Shown: in pieces, positions 1 to 7,828 of the stretch | Numbering within the stretch: position 1 is the stretch's first letter | Layout of the letters: the number at the start of each line of letters is the position of its first letter | Assembly: GCA_002071085.1 (NCBI GenBank) | Contig: MWEM01000018.1 | Coordinates: 1 to 50,204, forward strand | Direction: 5' to 3' | DNA from: Thermotogota bacterium ADurb.Bin062 | GTDB lineage: Bacteria > Thermotogota > Thermotogae > MWEM01 | DNA length: 50,204 nucleotides | Translations under genes and position numbers: made by a program | Notes under the pieces: model-generated | Told to the model about the DNA's origin: nothing | The model's database searches: none | The model's input: the letters and a program-made list of their open reading frames with translations, nothing else

Positions 1-1369
1 CGCTTACGTGAATCCGGGTTATCAGAATCCGGTTGTAGAAGTCGTGAAAACGACCGCCGATGCCGTCGTCAAGATAGATGTTGTTTCTTCCCGAACGGTA
101 ACGACCGATCCGTTTTTTGACGAATTCTTCAGACGTTTTTTTGGGGATAGTATGGATCCCTTCGGATATAACCGCAATCGAACAGAAAAAACAGTCGGTT
201 CGGGCTTTGTTTTCGACGAAGAGGGCCATATTCTCACCAATTACCACGTGGTGGCGAACGCCGATAAAATCCAGGTGACGATGCTGGATAAGTCCGTTTA
301 CGAAGCCGAGTACGTCGGTGGCGACGCGGAATCGGACATTGCCGTGATCAAAATCAAAGAAATGGACTCCAATATGCTTCCTTACCTGAGTTTTGGGGAC
401 TCTTCCACTTTGCAGATCGGTGAATGGGCGATCGCTATAGGCAATCCTCTCGGTTTCCAACATACGGTTACCCTTGGCGTTGTCAGCGCGTTGAACCGAA
501 CCATCCAAGTCGATGATACCCAAACGACCTACACGGATCTGATTCAGACGGACGCCGCTATCAACCCCGGAAACAGCGGGGGACCCCTCTTGAATATCCA
601 CGGGGAGGTCATCGGTATCAATACAGCCATCATTAACCCGATGGAAGGCGTTAACCTCGGTTTCGCGATCCCCATCAACAAAGTTAAAAACTTTCTCGAT
701 GATCTGATCACCTTTGGCAAATTGAAAAAAGCCTACCTTGGTGTTCGTATCGTCAGTATCGATGAGGATACAAAGAATGCGTTGAACCTTGAAAACAACA
801 AAGGAGCCCTCATTGTCGAAGTGGAGAAAAATTCGCCTGCGGAAGCGGCTGGACTGCAACCGCAAGACATTATCGTGAGCGTCAACGGCGCTATCGTAGA
901 AGACGCCGATCACCTGGTGAGTATGGTTAGAACGGAGAAGATCGGCAACATGGTGAACTTAGAGATCGATAGAAATGGGTCAAAGATGGCTTTCTCGGTT
1001 ACGCTTGCGGAGTTGGAAGACACCGAGACCGCGGCTTCCGCGCCAATAACGGTGAAACCGACGGAAGAGACAATCGTTTCTGAAATACTCGGATTTACCG
1101 TTGCGCCTTTGACTGCGAGCACGCGCTCTGAACTGTCGATTCCGAATAACGTGGAAGGGCTTCTCATATCCGAGGTGGATGCGGATAGCGCCGCTTACCA
1201 ACTGGGGATTAGGAAAAACGCGGTTTTGATATCTATTAATCGGCAAACGGTCAAAACTTTGGAGGCCTTCGACCAACTGGAAAAAGCTTTAAAGAAGGGG
1301 TCATCGGTCGCTCTCTACCTGTATATCCCCGGACAGGGAAGCGTGTTTGTTTCGTATCCGATACAGTAA
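1..1369 (+). CDS. htrA: HtrA/DegP-type serine protease (Do family), 5' end cut by window
   Basis: Periplasmic or cell-surface protease and chaperone of the HtrA/Do family, which degrades misfolded exported proteins. The frame is open to the window edge and no signal peptide is visible, so the start and export signal lie upstream. Counting residue 1 at position 8, the trypsin-like triad is His80 (in TNYHVV), Asp110 (in ESDIAV) and Ser190 (in GNSGGP). Two PDZ-like regions follow, about residues 245-335 and 355-450, giving the usual protease-PDZ-PDZ order. The frame closes with TAA just before a strong intrinsic terminator, so this is the last gene of its transcript. The family call is secure; which paralogue (DegP, DegQ or DegS type) cannot be told. 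Confidence 0.95.
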   Translation, partial: AYVNPGYQNPVVEVVKTTADAVVKIDVVSSRTVTTDPFFDEFFRRFFGDSMDPFGYNRNRTEKTVGSGFVFDEEGHILTNYHVVANADKIQVTMLDKSVYEAEYVGGDAESDIAVIKIKEMDSNMLPYLSFGDSSTLQIGEWAIAIGNPLGFQHTVTLGVVSALNRTIQVDDTQTTYTDLIQTDAAINPGNSGGPLLNIHGEVIGINTAIINPMEGVNLGFAIPINKVKNFLDDLITFGKLKKAYLGVRIVSIDEDTKNALNLENNKGALIVEVEKNSPAEAAGLQPQDIIVSVNGAIVEDADHLVSMVRTEKIGNMVNLEIDRNGSKMAFSVTLAELEDTETAASAPITVKPTEETIVSEILGFTVAPLTASTRSELSIPNNVEGLLISEVDADSAAYQLGIRKNAVLISINRQTVKTLEAFDQLEKALKKGSSVALYLYIPGQGSVFVSYPIQ

Positions 1370-1385
1370 GAAGTCTGAAGAGAAG

Positions 1386-1412
1386 AAAAAAACCGGCGAA
1401 AGCCGGTTTTTT
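1386..1412 (+). terminator. Intrinsic terminator after htrA
   Basis: A 7 bp stem (AACCGGC/GCCGGTT) with a GAAA tetraloop is flanked by an A-run before and a T-run after. It starts 16 bases past the htrA stop codon. Confidence 0.9.
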
Positions 1413-1466
1413 CGTTGGATTGTCAATAGGCGCGATCGTCTAGCGCCCGAAGATTGGAGCACTTTT

Positions 1467-1496
1467 TTTGGAGCGCCCGATCTTTAGTCGGGCATG
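1467..1496 (+). repeat. Left terminal inverted repeat of the 0.5 kb repeat region
   Basis: A 30 bp sequence whose core is a hairpin, GCCCGA-TCTTTAG-TCGGGC. Its reverse complement occurs at 1943-1972 with one mismatch (29/30). The two copies bound about 506 bp of non-coding DNA. Confidence 0.75.
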
Positions 1497-1540
1497 CCCT
1501 TTCTTTTATTGTTCTTTTTCGTTTGGTTTGGAGAAAAAAA

Positions 1541-1942
1541 CCATGCCGACCTGAAGAGTCGGCGCTCCAAAAAATGCGCTATACGAGAGGCTACAAGCCT
1601 TTCTTCGCGCGATACTCCTTTTCCATTCGCACACTTCGTGGATCGGTTATTTTGCTTCGAGTAACTAAACCCATGCCGACCTAAAGAGTCGGCGCTCCAA
1701 AAAATGCGCTCCACGAGAGGCTACAAGCTCTTCTTTGTGTTCTCCTTCGTGCTCCTTCGTGTCCTTCGTGGATCGATTCTTTAGTTTTGAGTAACTAAAC
1801 CCGTGCCGACCTTAAAGAGTCGGCGCTCCAAAAAATGCGCTATACGAGAGGCTAAAAGCCTTTCTTCGTGCCACTTCGAGCGATACTTCTTGTCCATTCG
1901 CCGCCTTCGTGGATCAATTCTTTAGTTTTGAGTAACTAAACC
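1541..1942. repeat. Three tandem ~130 bp intergenic repeat units
   Basis: Units begin at 1542, 1672 and 1802 (spacing 130 and 130), with a fourth, diverged head at 1942. Each unit opens with a hairpin GCCGAC-(7-8 nt)-GTCGGC, then GCTCCAAAAAATGCGCT, then a variable segment containing CACGAGAGGCT or TACGAGAGGCT, CTTCGTGGATC and GAGTAACTAAAC. Unit heads resemble the right terminal inverted repeat at 1943-1972. Together with the flanking inverted ends and the terminator, this accounts for most of the 645 bp gap between htrA and the sugar permease. No convincing gene or promoter is seen in the gap. Confidence 0.8.
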
Positions 1943-1972
1943 CATGCCCGACTAAAGATCGGGCGATCCAAA
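1943..1972 (-). repeat. Right terminal inverted repeat of the 0.5 kb repeat region
   Basis: Reverse complement of 1467-1496 with a single mismatch, containing the hairpin GCCCGA-CTAAAGA-TCGGGC. It lies 42 bp beyond the stop of the sugar permease gene and may also serve as that operon's 3' hairpin. Confidence 0.75.
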
Positions 1973-2014
1973 GCGGTCTATTTGAGCGTACCCTTCTTGA
2001 AACTTAATTCGAGG

Positions 2015-2854
2015 TTATTCTTTTACCGCGCCTTGGGTGAGGCCGGCGACGATGTATTTTTGGGCGAAGAAGAAAACGATCATCGTGGGAACGAGCGCGA
2101 CGATGATTCCGGCGCCGAGGACGTTCCATTGGATGCCGGCCTTCGAGATGAAGGAATAAAGCGCGACCGGAACGGTCATTTTCGAGTCGCTATCAAGAAA
2201 TAAGGCAGCGGTGAACAGCTCGTTCCAATTATTAACGAAGGAAAAGCTGAAGATGGCGGCCAATCCCGGCAACAGCAACGGGACGGTGATGCGGAAGAGA
2301 ACGCCGACGCGATTACATCCGTCGATGAGCGCCGCTTCTTCCATACTGACGGGGATGCGATCGAAAAACCCCTTCGCCATAATTGTGCTGAAGGTAGCGC
2401 CCAACCCGATATAGATGATAATAATCCCGAACAGGTTATTCGTGAGTTTAAGGCTGGAGAACATCTGGAACTGGGGGATCATCAATAGATAGGCCGGGAT
2501 CATCTGGGTGAAAAACAGGAAAATCATTAGGATTCCTTTCCCTTTGAAAGGAAAGCGCGAGAGGGCATACCCGCTGAAAAGGGCGAAAAAAGTCGAAACG
2601 ATCGATGCGAAGAAGGTGACGAAGAGGCTGTTTCGAAAGTATCGCGAAAAATTGGCGAATCCGAAAAGGTAACGATAGGCTTCGAACGACGGTTTCTGTG
2701 TCCAATATTTGATTGGAAAGGTATAGATGTCTTCGGGCGGTTTGATCGATGTGATGAAGATCCAAAGGATCGGCGCAAGGGCAAAGGCCAAATATAAGCC
2801 TAACGCCAGTCCTTTCAAAGTTTTCGAGATCGCTTTTTTTACACGCACGGACAC
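2015..2854 (-). CDS. Carbohydrate ABC transporter permease, MalG/CUT1 type
   Basis: Inner-membrane permease of a binding-protein-dependent sugar importer (MalG-like family). The 279 aa product has about six hydrophobic segments, starting with one at residues 13-35. The cytoplasmic EAA loop, which contacts the ATPase, is visible around SMEEAALIDGCNRVG. The GTG start shares its G with the TAG stop of the upstream permease (1 base overlap), so the two are translationally coupled. It is the last gene of a three-gene operon. No ATPase gene is present, so the complex probably borrows a shared MsmX-type ATPase encoded elsewhere. The substrate cannot be read from the sequence. Confidence 0.93.
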   Translation of the reverse strand: MSVRVKKAISKTLKGLALGLYLAFALAPILWIFITSIKPPEDIYTFPIKYWTQKPSFEAYRYLFGFANFSRYFRNSLFVTFFASIVSTFFALFSGYALSRFPFKGKGILMIFLFFTQMIPAYLLMIPQFQMFSSLKLTNNLFGIIIIYIGLGATFSTIMAKGFFDRIPVSMEEAALIDGCNRVGVLFRITVPLLLPGLAAIFSFSFVNNWNELFTAALFLDSDSKMTVPVALYSFISKAGIQWNVLGAGIIVALVPTMIVFFFAQKYIVAGLTQGAVKE

Positions 2855-3819
2855 TACATCTCCATTTTTTTTGTATTCGATATCAGATAGTAGAAGGTTG
2901 TGAAGACCATTAGGAGGCTGATAATGATGACTCCAACGGCTGAGGCTTTGCTAAAGTTGTTGTTTTCATAGAAAACGATATTGATCATGTACACGGAGAG
3001 GATTTCCGTCGCTTTTGCCGGTCCGCCTCGTGTCATCGCATAGATGATATCGGGAAAGTTCATAACCCAGATGACGCGCAAGAGGATGGTGTTGACGAGG
3101 ACCGGACGGATGTACGGCAAGGTTACTTTGAAAAAGCTGTTGATGGGGTTCGCCCCATCCATCCAAGCGGATTCGTAAACATCTTTCGGAATTCCCTGCA
3201 AAGCGGCTAAGATCATGATCGCGAAAAACGGAATGCCGTACCAGATGTTGACGATGATTACCGCCAGCATCGCGAGCGTTGGGTCGGAAAAGAAGCCGAT
3301 ACCGGTTTCGATGAAGCCCAATCGGATCAAGATATCGTTAATAATTCCGAAAGAACCGTCGAATAGCCATCTCCAGATCAACCCGATAGCGAAGCCGGAC
3401 AAAGCCCACGGATAGAAGACAAAACCGGTATAGATTCCCCGGCCTTTGAAAGGTTTTCGCATCAGAAGCGCCAAACCCAGGCCAAGAAGCATCTGAAACA
3501 GGACGGAAAAAAAGATCCAAAGGAAGGTGTTCCACAGGATCAAACCGAAGTCGCCGCTATTGATTACCTTCTCGTAGTTTTGAAGCCCGATAAAACGGAT
3601 GCGGCGGATATTGAAAACCGTATAGTTTTGAAACGAGAGGATGAACCCCCGGACGGTCGGATAGATCGTAAGGAATCCGATGACCGAAAAGGTGGGGATG
3701 AAAAGGGCCAATAGGAAGAAAAACCGTCGGCTCTTCTTTTTAAAAGAACGAAAGGGTCGCGTTTCCAAGGAAGAAGAAAAAGGCGCTTTCGCGCCTTTTT
3801 CGTTTTTAGATGCCGGCAT
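2854..3819 (-). CDS. Carbohydrate ABC transporter permease, MalF/CUT1 type
   Basis: Partner permease of the downstream MalG-type protein. The 321 aa product has a basic N-terminus, then about six membrane segments, the first near residues 33-55. The EAA loop is at YESAWMDGANPINSF. The ATG start lies 14 bases inside the binding-protein gene. A terminator-like hairpin (3777-3800) sits inside its first 15 codons, so the N-terminus encoded there (GAKAPF) is low-complexity and the true start could lie later, for example at a TTG near residue 19. The shadow region aside, the protein is a full-length family member. Confidence 0.92.
   Translation of the reverse strand: MPASKNEKGAKAPFSSSLETRPFRSFKKKSRRFFFLLALFIPTFSVIGFLTIYPTVRGFILSFQNYTVFNIRRIRFIGLQNYEKVINSGDFGLILWNTFLWIFFSVLFQMLLGLGLALLMRKPFKGRGIYTGFVFYPWALSGFAIGLIWRWLFDGSFGIINDILIRLGFIETGIGFFSDPTLAMLAVIIVNIWYGIPFFAIMILAALQGIPKDVYESAWMDGANPINSFFKVTLPYIRPVLVNTILLRVIWVMNFPDIIYAMTRGGPAKATEILSVYMINIVFYENNNFSKASAVGVIIISLLMVFTTFYYLISNTKKMEM
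3777..3800 (-). terminator. Terminator-like hairpin between binding protein and permeases
   Basis: A symmetric element on the minus strand: five A, GGCGC, GAAA loop, GCGCC, five T. It lies immediately downstream of the solute-binding protein stop codon and inside the predicted first codons of the MalF-type permease. It probably acts as a partial terminator or mRNA-stabilising hairpin, so that the binding protein is made in excess over the permeases. Confidence 0.75.
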
Positions 3820-5059
3820 CTTTCCAGAACTGGGTGAATTCCTGAAGAGCTTTTTCCGGAGTCATTCGGTTCATCAGCAATCGTTCCTGAATATCTCCCT
3901 GGAAACGGAACCATTCGCCCCATACTTCGTTATCGATCGGATACGCGGTGATTTGATAGGTTTCAGGATCAGCGAACATCTCCGCCCACCCCGCGAACAC
4001 TTCGGAACTGAAGTATGGGTCCTGATCATAGATACGGGAATCTACGGGCAACGCGCCGTATTGTTTGCAGAAGTAGGCGGCGTTCTCCGGCAGATTGAAG
4101 AATTCGATGAACTTCCACGCCATATCTTTGTTTTTAGAGTACGAGGGGATTCCCCAGCCGCCGAACCCGAAGGTCGGATAGACTTTCCCGCCGGGTCCTA
4201 CAGGCAAAGGCGCCGTTTTGTACACGCCATTGGTCAAGAGGTAGTTCAGAAGCGCAGTCGTATCCGGGTCTTGGATAAGAATGGGGGTAAGACCGGAGAC
4301 GAAAGAGTTGACTTGTTCGTCAAAACCCCATGAAATCGAGTCTTTAGGGGAGGTTTTGTGATAAAGATCCAAGTAGAATTTAAGGCCTTCGAGCGCTCTG
4401 GAGTCTTCGAAGATGATCTTTCCGGAAGCGGTTTTGTACATGCAGGCGGGATCGATATCGTCGAAGAAGGAGCAGAGTACGAGATCCATAAAGTTGACCG
4501 GGTCGATTCCGCGGTAGGTGAAGCCATATTGGTCTTTCCCGTTCGTGATGTACTGGCAGATGGCCATCATTTCACCCATCGAGCGTGGCGCGCCGACGAT
4601 GTTGTACTTTTCGAGGATATCAGGGCGGTAAAAAAGAGTTTTCACGTAGATGGCGTTCGGCATAATATAGGCGGTGTCGTCCACTGTTCTTGCGGCTTCC
4701 ACGACGCCGTCCACCCAGTACTTTGCCTGCTCTGAATGCGTGATGTACCGTTCCATATTCTCCAAAGATCCCATGCTGACAAGTCCGCTGAGAAGCCAGT
4801 CGCTGACTTCAACAATATCGAGAGGTTCTTCGTTGCTCATCATAATGTTGACTTTCGATACCGCGGTTTCATAAGGCGGGGAGATCAGTTCGACCGTGAC
4901 GCCGGGGTTAGCGGCTTCAAACTTGTCGATAATGTTTTCAATGATTTTGGTTCTTTCGGGGCTGCTGAAAACCTGAATCATCCGGAGAGTCGTGCTGGAA
5001 AACAGGACAGAGGATAAGAGAATGCACAGTAGTACGGTTGTAAAGAGTATCTTTTTCAA
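3806..5059 (-). CDS. ABC transporter solute-binding protein, family 1 (sugar)
   Basis: Extracytoplasmic sugar-binding protein for the two adjacent permeases. The chosen start is TTG at 5059, preceded by a strong GGGAGG Shine-Dalgarno site 7 bases away. It gives a classic signal peptide (KK, then a hydrophobic stretch ending near LFSS). The upstream in-frame TTG at 5095 would overlap a -10 box and is unlikely. The 417 aa product has the family 1 pattern of an early beta strand (LRMIQVFSSPERTKIIENI) followed by DKFEAANPGVTVELI. No lipobox Cys is seen, so the protein is free or otherwise anchored. It is the first gene of the operon. The ligand is unknown; the family suggests a sugar or polyol. 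Confidence 0.92.
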   Translation of the reverse strand: MKKILFTTVLLCILLSSVLFSSTTLRMIQVFSSPERTKIIENIIDKFEAANPGVTVELISPPYETAVSKVNIMMSNEEPLDIVEVSDWLLSGLVSMGSLENMERYITHSEQAKYWVDGVVEAARTVDDTAYIMPNAIYVKTLFYRPDILEKYNIVGAPRSMGEMMAICQYITNGKDQYGFTYRGIDPVNFMDLVLCSFFDDIDPACMYKTASGKIIFEDSRALEGLKFYLDLYHKTSPKDSISWGFDEQVNSFVSGLTPILIQDPDTTALLNYLLTNGVYKTAPLPVGPGGKVYPTFGFGGWGIPSYSKNKDMAWKFIEFFNLPENAAYFCKQYGALPVDSRIYDQDPYFSSEVFAGWAEMFADPETYQITAYPIDNEVWGEWFRFQGDIQERLLMNRMTPEKALQEFTQFWKDAGI

Positions 5060-5094
5060 AAGAATTCCTCCCTTCAATCTGTTGTACTGGCGCA

Positions 5095-5123
5095 ATTATA
5101 TCATGAAACGGAGTCTTAGGCCG
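5095..5123 (-). promoter_or_regulatory. Probable promoter of the sugar ABC operon
   Basis: A consensus TATAAT (-10) reads on the minus strand at 5095-5100, 36 bases upstream of the chosen TTG start. No good -35 hexamer lies 16-18 bases further upstream, which would fit activator dependence. This is inference. Confidence 0.5.
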
Positions 5124-5210
5124 CTCTCAAAAAGGCGGTATTGCCCGATAACAAAAGCGTTGACGCAATTTATAAAAAGCAGATCGGGAAATTGGCCGCG
5201 AGGTTACTGT

Positions 5211-5239
5211 TTCACGCCTTGGCCGATTTCGTGTATAAT
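5211..5239 (+). promoter_or_regulatory. sigma70-type promoter for the nitronate monooxygenase gene
   Basis: TTCACG (-35, 5211-5216) and TATAAT (-10, 5234-5239) with a 17 base spacer. The start codon is 55 bases downstream. Confidence 0.75.
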
Positions 5240-5277
5240 CGGCAGGAAATAGAAGGGATCGTTACGGAGGATTATCG

Positions 5278-5298
5278 ATGACAAGGAGTTGGATATGA
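5278..5298 (+). other. Possible six-codon leader ORF
   Basis: ATG ACA AGG AGT TGG ATA TGA encodes MTRSWI and has a GGAGG about 7 bases upstream. Its stop overlaps the ATG of the next gene (5295), and its own codons supply that gene's AAGGAG Shine-Dalgarno. It may be a coupling leader peptide or chance. Confidence 0.3.
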
Positions 5299-6413
5299 AT
5301 CAATTACCGGAGTTGCGAATCGGAGACAACGTGATCCCGCTTCCCATCATACAGGGCGGAATGGGTGTCGGGGTATCGTTATCGGGTTTGGCGAGCGCTG
5401 TCGCGAATGAAGGCGGCATCGGCGTGATTGCAAGCGCTGGAATCGGCACCTTCCATTTCGATTGGGATCAGGGCACGATGTCCCTGATGGACCTGGATCG
5501 GGAAGGATTGCGTTTGGAGATTCGGAAGGCGCGATCTTTAACTAAAGGATGGATCGGCGTGAACATCATGGCGGCTCTGAATGATTTTTCATCGTTGCTG
5601 CGTGTCGCGCTGGAAGAGGGAGCCGATTTTATTTTTATCGGAGCGGGGTTGCCTTTTTGGGATACGAATGAAATCCCTTTAGAGGTGATCCACCGGACAA
5701 AAACGAAACTCGTGCCAATCGTCTCTTCCGCGAAAGCGGCGCGTCTGATCTTCCAATACTGGGATAAAAAATACGGGCGTGTTCCGGACGCATTGGTTCT
5801 CGAAGGGCCGAAAGCCGGCGGGCACTTAGGTTTTTCTTTGAGGCAGATCAATAATCCCGATTATCAACTGGAAAACTTGATTCCCCAGTTAGTGGAGCAA
5901 GTTAAAGAGTTGGAAACCGATTACGCCCGCCAAATTCCTATCATCGCCGGAGGCGGGATCTTCACCGGCGGAGATATTCGAAAGGCTTTGGAGATGGGTG
6001 TGCAGGGAGTCCAAATGAGCACGCGGTTCGTCGGTACCTTCGAATGCGACGCTTCCAACCGTTTCAAAGAAGCGTACCTTGAATGCCAACCAGAGGACAT
6101 CACCATCATCAAAAGCCCGGTGGGGCTTCCGGGACGAGCGTTGCGCAATCAGTTCATTATCGATGTGGAAAGCGGTTTGGAGAAGCCTTTCGTATGTCCC
6201 TATCGCTGCTTGAGCACTTGCGACTTCGTCAACGCGCCTTACTGTATCGCGATGGCCTTAACGAACGCCCAAAAAGGGATCTTGGAAGAGGGGTTCGTCT
6301 TTTGCGGCGCGAATGCCTACCGCGTGAAAAAGATCGTGTCGGTCAAGGAGCTTGTCCAAACAATTAAAGAGGAGTATCAAGCCTCTTTCGAAAACGTGCC
6401 GGATACGCGCTAA
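5295..6413 (+). CDS. Nitronate monooxygenase-family flavoprotein (NMO/FabK superfamily)
   Basis: A TIM-barrel FMN protein of the 2-nitropropane dioxygenase/nitronate monooxygenase superfamily, which also includes enoyl-ACP reductase FabK. ATG 5295 is chosen because AAGGAG sits 6 bases upstream. Of 372 aa, residues about 15-45 hold the FMN-loop pattern IQGGMGVGVSLSGLA. The family His lies in GPKAGGHLGF, and the phosphate-binding GGGIFTGGDI follows. A C-terminal insertion carries four Cys (C-x3-C-x3-C-x7-C, encoded at 6195-6245), seen in some NMO-like proteins of anaerobes and absent from classic FabK; it may bind metal or Fe-S. The substrate is uncertain: nitronate detoxification and fatty-acid reduction are both possible. 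It converges on dnaB with 7 bases between stops. Confidence 0.85.
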   Translation: MNQLPELRIGDNVIPLPIIQGGMGVGVSLSGLASAVANEGGIGVIASAGIGTFHFDWDQGTMSLMDLDREGLRLEIRKARSLTKGWIGVNIMAALNDFSSLLRVALEEGADFIFIGAGLPFWDTNEIPLEVIHRTKTKLVPIVSSAKAARLIFQYWDKKYGRVPDALVLEGPKAGGHLGFSLRQINNPDYQLENLIPQLVEQVKELETDYARQIPIIAGGGIFTGGDIRKALEMGVQGVQMSTRFVGTFECDASNRFKEAYLECQPEDITIIKSPVGLPGRALRNQFIIDVESGLEKPFVCPYRCLSTCDFVNAPYCIAMALTNAQKGILEEGFVFCGANAYRVKKIVSVKELVQTIKEEYQASFENVPDTR

Positions 6414-6420
6414 GGCTATA

Positions 6421-7812
6421 TCATCCCAAATGCCCGTAGTCGACGGGATAGAAAGAGACGTAGTTTGGATCGAAGGTTAATCGAACGGTCCCGATGGGGC
6501 CGTTTCTCTGTTTACCGATGATGATTTCGGCTTCGTGGGGCTCGTTCATGATCTGAACCTCGTTCTCGTCCGAGCCGTCTTTCTTTCTCTTGTAATACGC
6601 TTCCCGATGAATGAACAGAACGGTATCCGCGTCCTGTTCGATAGCGCCGGATTCCCTGAGATCTGAGAGGCGGGGACGTTTGTCCTCGCGTTGCTCAATA
6701 GATCTTGAGAGTTGAGACGCCGCGATCACGACGACATCGAGTTCTTTCCCGAGGAGTTTCATCGATCGCGAGATCTCTGAAATCTCCTGTTGCCTGTTCT
6801 CTCGCTCTTTCCCGCAATTCATCAGTTGAAGGTAGTCAACGACCACGATGTCCAGCCCGTACTCTTTTTTTATTCGCCGCGCCTTCGTCCGCAGGGTTCG
6901 CGGTTCCAGCATCGAATCGTCGTCGATGATAAGGTTGGCGTCCGTCAACCGACTTGCCGCGTTCGTCAAGCGATCCCATTCGTCGTTGGTGATGTCTCCT
7001 TTTCTCAATTTGGAAAAGGGCACGCGGGAGGCAACGCTCAACAAACGCAGCGCGATCTGCTCGGCTGACATTTCCAGGCTGAAGACGCCCACCATCTGAT
7101 TGGTCTGCAAAGACATGTTGTAGGCGAAATTCAGCGCCAAAGCCGATTTTCCCATCGAAGGACGAGCGGCGACGATCACCAGATCGGAATGATGGAAGCC
7201 CGTCGTCAGCATATCCAACGCATCGTATCCGGTGGAAACCCCCGATACGTACTTGTTGTCCTGCCGGCTGTCGTGTTTGACCTTAATATCAACGAGGTTT
7301 TCGAAGGCTTTGTCGATAATGGCTTTCAGTGGGCGGAAAGAACGATCCAACGTTCTTTCCCCAATTTTCAAGATCGAGCGCTCCGCCTGGTCCAAAATTT
7401 TATCGACCTCTTCGAGGCTGTAAGCGTTTTCGACAATCTTGCTGCCAGTATTGATCAGATTCCGTAAGATGGATTTCTCTCGTACCAGCTTCGCATACTC
7501 CACACAGTGAGCGGAGGTCGGTACGGCCTCCGCTAACTGAACCAGGAATATTTCCCCGCCGATCTTTTCGATCGCCGCTTCTTTGCGTAAAACGTCGGAG
7601 AGTGTGACGACATCGACGGGATCTGCTTTTTCCACCAAAGTCTCCATCGCGCGGAAAACGATTTTGTGTTTTTCGTTGTAAAAATCTTCGCTCGTGATGA
7701 CTTCCATCACGTCTCCCACCGTTTCCGGGTCGATCAGCATCGATCCTAGAACGGCGCGTTCCGCCTCCGCGTCATTCGGCGGCGTTCGTACCTGTCTAAC
7801 CCCTTCGGCCAT
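6421..7812 (-). CDS. dnaB: Replicative DNA helicase DnaB
   Basis: Hexameric helicase that unwinds DNA at the replication fork. The 463 aa length is normal. The N-terminal DnaB domain spans about residues 8-110 (PPNDAEAERAVLGSML at the start). The RecA-like domain has Walker A ARPSMGKS at 216-223, and Walker B/H3 region IVVVDYLQLM. The arginine-rich DnaB signature LRESGAIEQDAD follows. No intein is seen. It is the last gene of the 17 kb minus-strand run, starting 16 bases after the lgt stop. No terminator is visible in the 7 bases before the convergent flavoprotein gene. Confidence 0.97.
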   Translation of the reverse strand: MAEGVRQVRTPPNDAEAERAVLGSMLIDPETVGDVMEVITSEDFYNEKHKIVFRAMETLVEKADPVDVVTLSDVLRKEAAIEKIGGEIFLVQLAEAVPTSAHCVEYAKLVREKSILRNLINTGSKIVENAYSLEEVDKILDQAERSILKIGERTLDRSFRPLKAIIDKAFENLVDIKVKHDSRQDNKYVSGVSTGYDALDMLTTGFHHSDLVIVAARPSMGKSALALNFAYNMSLQTNQMVGVFSLEMSAEQIALRLLSVASRVPFSKLRKGDITNDEWDRLTNAASRLTDANLIIDDDSMLEPRTLRTKARRIKKEYGLDIVVVDYLQLMNCGKERENRQQEISEISRSMKLLGKELDVVVIAASQLSRSIEQREDKRPRLSDLRESGAIEQDADTVLFIHREAYYKRKKDGSDENEVQIMNEPHEAEIIIGKQRNGPIGTVRLTFDPNYVSFYPVDYGHLG

Positions 7813-7828
7813 GGACGGTTCCGGCAGC

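Noticed and set aside
1454..1714. 76 aa ORFs on both strands in the repeat region
   Set aside because: They lie entirely in the tandem repeats, have no ribosome site, and occur on both strands, as expected of hairpin repeats.
1541..1942. CRISPR array
   Set aside because: The repeats are ~130 bp with no unique spacers of constant size, and no cas gene is nearby.
3680..4333. 217 aa plus-strand ORF
   Set aside because: Antisense to the solute-binding protein gene; no family pattern and no promoter.
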